Assembly (NCBI GenBank): GCA_032718865.1
Contig: JALUTQ010000032.1
Span: 1,116,001 to 1,180,000 of the forward strand
DNA length: 64,000 bases
Direction of reading: 5' to 3'
Source: Tilletia caries
Taxonomy: Eukaryota > Basidiomycota > Exobasidiomycetes > Tilletiales > Tilletiaceae
Below are positions 57,908-64,000 of the stretch, one piece after another. Position numbers and translations under genes: made by a program. Numbering within the stretch: position 1 is the first letter of the stretch; the number at the start of each line of letters is the position of its first letter. The notes beneath the pieces are model-generated. The model was not told the origin of the DNA. It did no database searches and saw only the letters and a program-made list of their open reading frames with translations.

Positions 57908-60900
57908 TCACATCAACTGCCTCGGCAACTCAACCGTATAAAAGCACTGCACAACATCCCCCTCCTCAAAGCCCTGGAAACCCTCAAACGACATCCCACA
58001 CTCCGTGCCCTTCCCCCGATCAGGAACCTCGTTCTTCCCATGCTTCAGCGAGTCCAGTTTACCGATCCAGACGACTTTCCGCCCGCCACCGGCGTCCGCG
58101 CCGACGCTTAACCCGGCCGAGTCGTCCCTCTGCCCCCCGTCCTTGTCCTTTTTATGCGGCGACTCGTCATCGTACTCTTCATCATCCTCGTCCTGGCCCT
58201 TGCCCTTGCCCTTGCCCTTGCCCTTGTCCTTCCCTCCCTCGCGCCGCAAAAGCCTAACCTCCGAGCTCCGCGCAATCGTCCCATTCAAAACCCGACATCC
58301 GGCAACCTTGGTGAAAACCCGACTCCGGAGGTTGATCTTGAAGATCTGCGCAACCGTCGCCTCGCCCGTGACGCGGATCTGACGTAACGGGGGCAGGAGC
58401 GAGGCCACCGACTCGGAGACGTACTCCATCAGCCGGTAGATGATCGGGCTGGAGTGGAGCGGGATGGGCGGGGAGTACGAAGAGGCGGCGCGTTCGATTG
58501 CGCGCGGGATCGGGACGTTGAAGGCGATGATCCGAGCTGTGGCAGGAGTTTACCCATCGGTTAGCAACGAATCGGACTACAGGGGGTTCGTGAAGAAAGA
58601 AATTGGGGGGGGGGGGAAAAAAAACATACCTCCAACAGCACGCGCCATCGCCAAATCACCCTCCGTCGGCTCCCCAACCCCACTCGACACAATCCTCACA
58701 CCAGCCTCCTTATTCCCAATCCCCGAGATGGCACCAATCACAGCCTCCGCCGAGCCACTCACGTCCGCCTTGACTATCACAAGGAGCTCCTTCTTCTTCT
58801 TCTTCGTACTCTCCTCCCCCTCCTCCCCCTCCTCCGCCTCCTCCTCTCCAGCCCCTTCCTTGTGCTCACCACGCTCTTCGCGATCCAAGAAAGCATCCAT
58901 CGCCCCACCACCGCGGGAAGAAAGCTTGTTCTCCCGAAGGAGCTGCTCCACACTCTTCCCCGCCGCAAGCGCAGCCTCCGCCAATCTCCGCTGCTGCCGC
59001 TCCACAAAGTCGGCCCTCTTCTTCCGCTCGGCCTCCTCAGCAACGACCCGTCGCGCCTCGTTAATCTGCGCGACGTCCTCGCCCAACTTAGCAGCCTCGA
59101 CCCGTCTTTTCCGATTCTCAATCGCGCGCTTCGCAGCAGATTCGCCACCACCACCCCCCGCGCTCTCGCCGCCCGCGCCCAGCATCTCGTCTCCCGCGCA
59201 GGGCACTTCTTTCCACCCGGTGACCACCCCAGCTTGCCCCGGTCGTAACTCGCGCAACGTTTTCCCCGCCGAGTCGGTCATCGAGCGAACTTTGAGCCAC
59301 GTCGTGCCCGCGACACCGACGTCGCCGACCCTGAGCGCCCCGCGCTTCACAAGCACCGTGGCCACGTTCCCGCGTCCCTTCTCCACCTTGGACTCGATGA
59401 CGTACCCCTCCACCGGGCCGGACTGTTCCGCTCGTAACTCGGCCAGCTCGGCTAGGGTGACGAGGGTGTCTTGGAGGAGCTCGAGGCCGTCGCCTGTCTT
59501 TCCGGACACGGGCACACAGGGCACCTCGCCTCCGAATTCTTCGAGCTCAATCCCTTCGGAGAGGAGCTGGCGTTTTACCTTTTCCGGGTCGGCCGTCGGT
59601 TTGTCTGATTTGGAGAGGGCGACTACGAGCTGGACTGCTCCTGAGCCCAGTCTTCGTCCCCCTCCTGCCCCTCCTCCCTTTTTGTCCTCGGCTGTTGTTG
59701 TTGATGATGATGATGGGGAGGAAGAAGCGGCCGGGTCGAACTGGGCCTCCCGTGCGGACAACTCCTTCCACAACTCAATGACCTCCCTCGTCTGCGGCAT
59801 GACGCCATCATCCGCCGCGACGACGAGCACCACCATATCGGTCACGCTCGCCCCGCGGGACCGCATCGCCGTGAACGCGGCGTGGCCGGGGGTGTCGAGG
59901 AAGGTGACGGATTGGAGTCCTCCTTCGGACGAAGAGGAGCGCACGGGGACGGAGAAGGCGCCGATGTGCTGGGTGATCCCGCCCGCTTCGCCCGCAGCGA
60001 CACTGGTCGACCGGAGCTTATCCAACAACGTCGTCTTCCCATGATCGACGTGTCCCATAATCGTAACCACCGGCGGTCTGAGGGGCAGAATCGTCCCCTC
60101 CTTTCCCTCTTTCTCAACCGTCAGGGCGAGGGTGGAAAGCGGCGGACGCGGGTAGATGTCAAATGCTGCTTCGTCGTTTGCGATTGCGAGCAGATTGAAT
60201 TCGGCTGCGATGAGTTCGGCGTCGGAGAAGGAGAGGGTGAGGTCCGGGCGGATATCGTCGTGGCCCATGTTACGCATCCGGACTTGGAGGTCCCCTGTTC
60301 ATCATGATTGCGACGTTAAAAAGTAGTCAGTGACGGAGAGAGAAGAGAAGAGAAGAGAAGGGAAGGGTAAGATGACGCACAGAGTTTCACGCCGAGCACG
60401 CGTGCCAGGTTGGACACGGTCAGGTACGACGGCAAGAAGACGGACGTCTTCTGCTTCTTAACCGGCGGCGGCGGCGGTGCCCGTTGTTGACCTCTGAATC
60501 TACCCATAGTTCCAATAGCCGCTGCGACCGTCGCCCTGGCCGCACGATTCTTCCCCCCACTCCCACTCCCACCTCCTCCACCAGGAGCAGCGGGAGGATC
60601 CTCCTCGGACCCGAGCAAGCGGGACCGTCGGAATCGTTCCTTGTCCCGGTTCAGACTGGGTTGAGTGCCCGAGGTGGAGGATGGGTTGGTGGGGTCGCTG
60701 CCGGTGCCGGTGGTGGTGCTGGAGGAGAGGGATCGTCGTGCGCGTCGTGGTTGACCTTTACCGCCGGGGCCGCCATCGGAGTCGGGCCCGACGTCGGCCG
60801 GGTCGATGTCTGGGTCGATGATGGTGTCTGCTGCGGCAGGGGACGAAGAAGAGGGAGGTGGTGGTGCGGGGCGGTCGTTGTGTATGAGCGCTGATGCGAC

Positions 60901-61491
60901 GGGTGGGCCTCTGCGCCTGATTACGGGAGGGGGTTGCTGTTCGTGCTGTCTGTGCGGGGGCAGTTGCTGAAATCGCTGCTGCTGTTGCTGTCGCTGTTGT
61001 TGTTGTAGTTGGTCTTGCTGACGGTTTTGGTACTGCGTTCTGTCTTGGTACTGGCCTTGTTGTCGGAATGGTTGTGAGGATTGGCTGCTGCCGTCGTTGG
61101 GGGTTGGTCTTGGTCTGTCGTACCTCTGGCCGTTGTTGTAGTTGTTGTTGTTGTTGTTGCTGTAGTTGTTGCCGTAGCTGTTGGCTCTGTTCTGTGCAGG
61201 CTGGCTCCATCGTGGTGCGGCTGAAGATGGGTGGTGAGTGTTAGGTGATCTTTGGTCTGACCATTGTCTTGGCCCGGGTCGTTGCTGCTGTGCCTGCTGA
61301 CCGTGTTGATGCTGAGACGGGGAGCGTGAGTACGGCTGGCGAGGGGAGTGTGTGGGAGTGTTCTGATTTGGGCTGCCACTGCTGCTGCTGCTGCTGCTGT
61401 TGTTGCGCACGAGGAGGAGCGCAGGCTGGGAGATGCGCGCGCGACTGCAGCCAGACACAACAGCTGAACTCATCATTCGTAAGCTCGACAC
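57908..61491 (-). CDS. IFM1: Mitochondrial translation initiation factor IF-2
   Basis: GTPase that brings initiator tRNA to the mitochondrial small ribosomal subunit. Exons: 61491-60381, 60294-58630 and 58536-57908, giving 1134 residues. The N-terminus (MSSLRMMSSAVVSGCSRARI) suits a mitochondrial presequence and is followed by a long Gln/Asn/Ser-rich linker. The IF2_N region (LARVLGVKLWDLQVRMRNMG) spans the first junction. The G domain has GHVDHGKTT (about 450), DTPGHAAF (about 501) and G4 written SKSD (about 597) where NKxD is usual. Domain II, a charged helical linker and the C-terminal IF-2 barrel follow (ARIIAFNVPI at the second junction; VGEAT-like VTGEATVAQIFKI). A Glu-rich insert sits before LLVIVKADVSGS, and a Lys/Gly repeat lies near the C-terminus. 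It is divergent from CBF1. Confidence 0.93.
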
Positions 61492-61822
61492 CGACAGCGA
61501 CAGCGACGGCGATGAGCTTGAGCAGCACGAAGAAAGTACGAGTGGGTGGTCAAATTTGAGAAGGTGAGTGGTCAGTGGTCAGCCACGTGGCCAGATTACA
61601 TTGATTAGATAACAGCGCGATGATCATGGGAATGCGATCATTTATGCATCCACTCACTCACCCTCTGCTCACCTCGTGACTTCCTTCTTCGCCCTCGCCC
61701 TCGCCATCACGCGACGCACAGCAGACGGAAACGTGACCTCAGGCTCAAGCTCGCCCTCGCCAGCATCGACAGCATCACGCGCGCCACTCTCTCTCTCTCC
61801 CACGCGACGCGTCCCTCCCGCC
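61492..61822. promoter_or_regulatory. Divergent IFM1/CBF1 promoter
   Basis: This is 331 bp between start codons. It contains a CACGTG-like ccacgtgg near 61583, which is the class of E-box bound by Cbf1. Autoregulation or control of IFM1 by Cbf1 is therefore conceivable. Confidence 0.55.
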
Positions 61823-63478
61823 ATGCCACCACCACCACCACCACCACCACCAGCAGATCACCATCAACACCACCACCACCAGCACCCCCTCGACGATGTC
61901 GCCATGCTCGCAGCAGAGGCCGTCAGCGGCGCAATCTCAGGTTCCACTCTCGCAGCAGAGGCAGAGGAGGCTGAGGAGGTAGCACAGGCCGCACACGCGG
62001 CAGCAGCCGCAGCACTCGCAGCAGCAGCACAGCACCATCATCAACAGCACCACCCGCACGAACACCCTGACGGAGACGGTCACGGTGACGCCCCTCCCCC
62101 ACCAGGCATCCATCACCATGACCATCATCACCATGACCACCACCACCAACACGGCACAGACGACCACAGCGCCATCCAGCACGCACTCGCCTCCCACTCA
62201 GCCGATCTCGCCCTCCAACATCATCACCAGCATCATCAGCACGAGCATGAACACGAACCTCTACCCGCCGCACCCGCTCCCGCTCCCGGTCTCCACGACG
62301 CTGGAGGAGAACCAGATCATCTCCATCAGCACCAACATCAGCAACACCAGCAAACCCTGGCCCTGCCCGGACACCCAAATCCAGTGGAAGACCCCATCGG
62401 CTTCGAAGCCATAGTAGCAGCCCAACGCGCAGCCAACGACGCAGCCGAAGCAGAAGCTCAAATAACAGCAGCAGCAGCCGCAGCCGCCGCCGCTGCTGCC
62501 GCCGCCGCTGCCAATGTCGTCGTCTCCTCCTCTTCTGCTGCTGCTGCTTCCGCTTCCGCCCCGGCTGGCATCCATCACGACCCATCCTCGTCCCGCGCCG
62601 GCTCTTCCCAGACGTATCAGCTTCATCAACCCCACCACAATGGCACACACCAAGAACACCACGACGGCCATGGAAGTGATGCAGGCAATGACACCTCCAT
62701 GATGAACGGCTCTGGCAGCATGGGCGGTGGTGGTGGAAGGAACAGCAAACGCAAACGCAAGGATGAAACCCAAGAAGGCGAACGCGCGCGTAAAGACTCT
62801 CATAAGGAAGTCGAACGTCGTCGACGGGCTGCCATCAACGCAGGCCTCGACGCCCTCGCCGAGATCCTGCCCACCTCCGCCACCAACCCAGCCTCCTCCT
62901 CCTCCTCCTCCAACACTGGCAACAACAACAACAACAACAACGGCGCCAGCGGCGTCGACTCCAACAAGAACATCAACAAGAACGCCCTCATCGCCTCCGC
63001 AGTGACCTACATCCACGAACTGAAGGAGAACGAGGCGGCGAGTATCGAGAAGTGGACGTTGGAGAAGCTGTTGATGGACCAGGCGCTGGCGGATATAACG
63101 GTGCAGTTGGAGGAGAAGAGGAGGGAGTGCGAGCGGTTGAAGATGTTGCTTGCTAGGGCGGAGGCGACGGTCGCTGCGGCCGCGGCGGCTGCGGCTGTGA
63201 TTGATGAAGTGCGTGCGGGTAGAGCTGGGGTTGGGGTTGGGGTTGGGGCCTCGGTGGTACAGGAATACAGCGAGGGGCCTGCCACTACGACAGGTACGCC
63301 GCCACCACCACCTGCACCAGCACCGATTGCAGACGCTCACTCGGGACTGGAGGGCGCCGGGCTCGTGGTTGACGAAGAAGCACCACACCACCACCACAAC
63401 GCTGGGAACGCGCATGGGGAGACGGACGTCGATCTCGATCTGGATGCTCGTCTTCGGAGCTTGAATGATGCGGTTTGA
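61823..63478 (+). CDS. CBF1: bHLH transcription factor CBF1
   Basis: Homologue of yeast Cbf1, which binds CACGTG at centromere CDEI elements and at sulfur-metabolism promoters. Single exon of 551 residues; the first ATG with good context is chosen (GTG further upstream is not). The basic region near residue 326 (RKDSHKEVERRRRAAIN) carries the His-Glu-Arg contacts of class B bHLH proteins. Helix 1 is AGLDALAEILP and helix 2 is NALIASAVTYIHELKEN. The segment after it, SIEKWTLEKLLMDQ, is the Cbf1-specific extension and leads into a leucine-zipper-like coiled coil. The loop is lengthened by about 30 residues of Ser/Asn repeats. The N-terminal 300 residues are His/Gln/Ala-rich, and the C-terminus is Pro/His-rich. 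Confidence 0.93.
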   Translation: MPPPPPPPPPADHHQHHHHQHPLDDVAMLAAEAVSGAISGSTLAAEAEEAEEVAQAAHAAAAAALAAAAQHHHQQHHPHEHPDGDGHGDAPPPPGIHHHDHHHHDHHHQHGTDDHSAIQHALASHSADLALQHHHQHHQHEHEHEPLPAAPAPAPGLHDAGGEPDHLHQHQHQQHQQTLALPGHPNPVEDPIGFEAIVAAQRAANDAAEAEAQITAAAAAAAAAAAAAAANVVVSSSSAAAASASAPAGIHHDPSSSRAGSSQTYQLHQPHHNGTHQEHHDGHGSDAGNDTSMMNGSGSMGGGGGRNSKRKRKDETQEGERARKDSHKEVERRRRAAINAGLDALAEILPTSATNPASSSSSSNTGNNNNNNNGASGVDSNKNINKNALIASAVTYIHELKENEAASIEKWTLEKLLMDQALADITVQLEEKRRECERLKMLLARAEATVAAAAAAAAVIDEVRAGRAGVGVGVGASVVQEYSEGPATTTGTPPPPPAPAPIADAHSGLEGAGLVVDEEAPHHHHNAGNAHGETDVDLDLDARLRSLNDAV

Positions 63479-63649
63479 ACGCGTGGGCCGGGGGGGGGGG
63501 GCGAATGCTCTCGCGATGGTTTCCCTTTACTGTACGTTCCTTCTCTTCTTCCTTTTCCCCCACGGCGTCTCATATGCCTCCCGTCTCTTTGCCCTTCTCT
63601 TTCCTGTTCTAACGCTCTCTCCGTCTGTACTGTAGCAATTTACGAACTC

Positions 63650-64000
63650 CCCCGAACTCAGATATCAGACATGCTCTCTCCCGCTCTCCCGAGTCCCAGG
63701 AAGGACATGAACTACCCACGTGGGCACGGGACTGTGGCCTTTGGTCATGAGCGCGAATTGGGAGGGGATGTATTGCAGAGCGTCCCTACTGTCGTCCGCC
63801 TCTCTTTCCCTATACACACTCGACTCGAGCATGACCTTGCCAACCTGACCTCGATCCTCCTTTCACATCCTGGTTCGAATGCCTGAAGACACTACTGTCG
63901 TGTTCGGATGAAAGGGAGCCACGAAGATTAGATTAAGAAGGGAGATGAAAGGGATGACATTGCAGTTTGCAAAGTCAACTGTCAAGCTATGTACATACAT
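63650..64000 (+). repeat. Dispersed repeat downstream of CBF1
   Basis: Partner of 7945-8250 (see there), in the same orientation relative to the upstream gene. It may continue beyond the window. Confidence 0.5.

Noticed and set aside
61676..61822. N-terminal extension of CBF1 from 61676
   Set aside because: That position is GTG, not ATG; the first ATG in frame is 61823, with good context.

Overview
The window looks like fungal nuclear DNA from a basidiomycete. The evidence is short GT-AG introns, GC-rich coding sequence full of Gln, Ala and His runs, fungal housekeeping genes (NSP1, NST1, mitochondrial IF-2, CBF1), and a helicase/DUF6589 mobile element of a basidiomycete type. A smut-like (Ustilaginomycotina) fungus is possible, but the sequence does not prove it.

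Layout. 1-5152: the right part of a two-gene transposon (DUF6589 protein and RecQ-like helicase, convergent), carrying a 356-bp miniature LTR element with tRNA-type Pol III boxes. 5153-8330: no supported gene; microsatellites, a hairpin and a dispersed repeat. 8331-10761: NSP1 (minus strand). 11446-18152: NST1 (plus strand). 19925-24364: three genes of a small secreted-protein family. 25649-43100: one Ty1/copia element that has become a nest of five further elements. These are a 7.0-kb RecQ/DUF6589 transposon and a 2.6-kb LTR element carrying an FHA-domain gene, both inserted in its 5' LTR; a 1.8-kb hAT-like element with a gene fragment; and a 1.4-kb hAT-like element that itself contains a 0.65-kb hAT-like element. 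44660-45256: a fold-back element. 46066-49968: three more secreted-protein paralogues. 52130-56509: a protein with two RanBP2-type zinc fingers. 57908-61491: mitochondrial translation initiation factor 2 (minus strand). 61823-63478: the bHLH factor CBF1.

The most notable system is the RecQ/DUF6589 element. One copy is delimited base by base: 20-bp termini that are themselves palindromic, a 10-bp target-site duplication, and the unoccupied target preserved in the 3' LTR of the same copia element. Both copies have the same convergent gene pair. This suggests that DUF6589 is the transposase and the helicase an accessory replication or repair function; that assignment is inference.

The six secreted proteins share a signal peptide, a middle exon of exactly 61 nt with a Gly-Pro-Pro core, and a C-terminal helical segment. 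They lie three on each side of the nest, partly as inverted duplicates, which resembles a transposon-driven candidate-effector locus. The housekeeping genes at both ends are intact, whereas the transposon genes carry frameshifts and stops.
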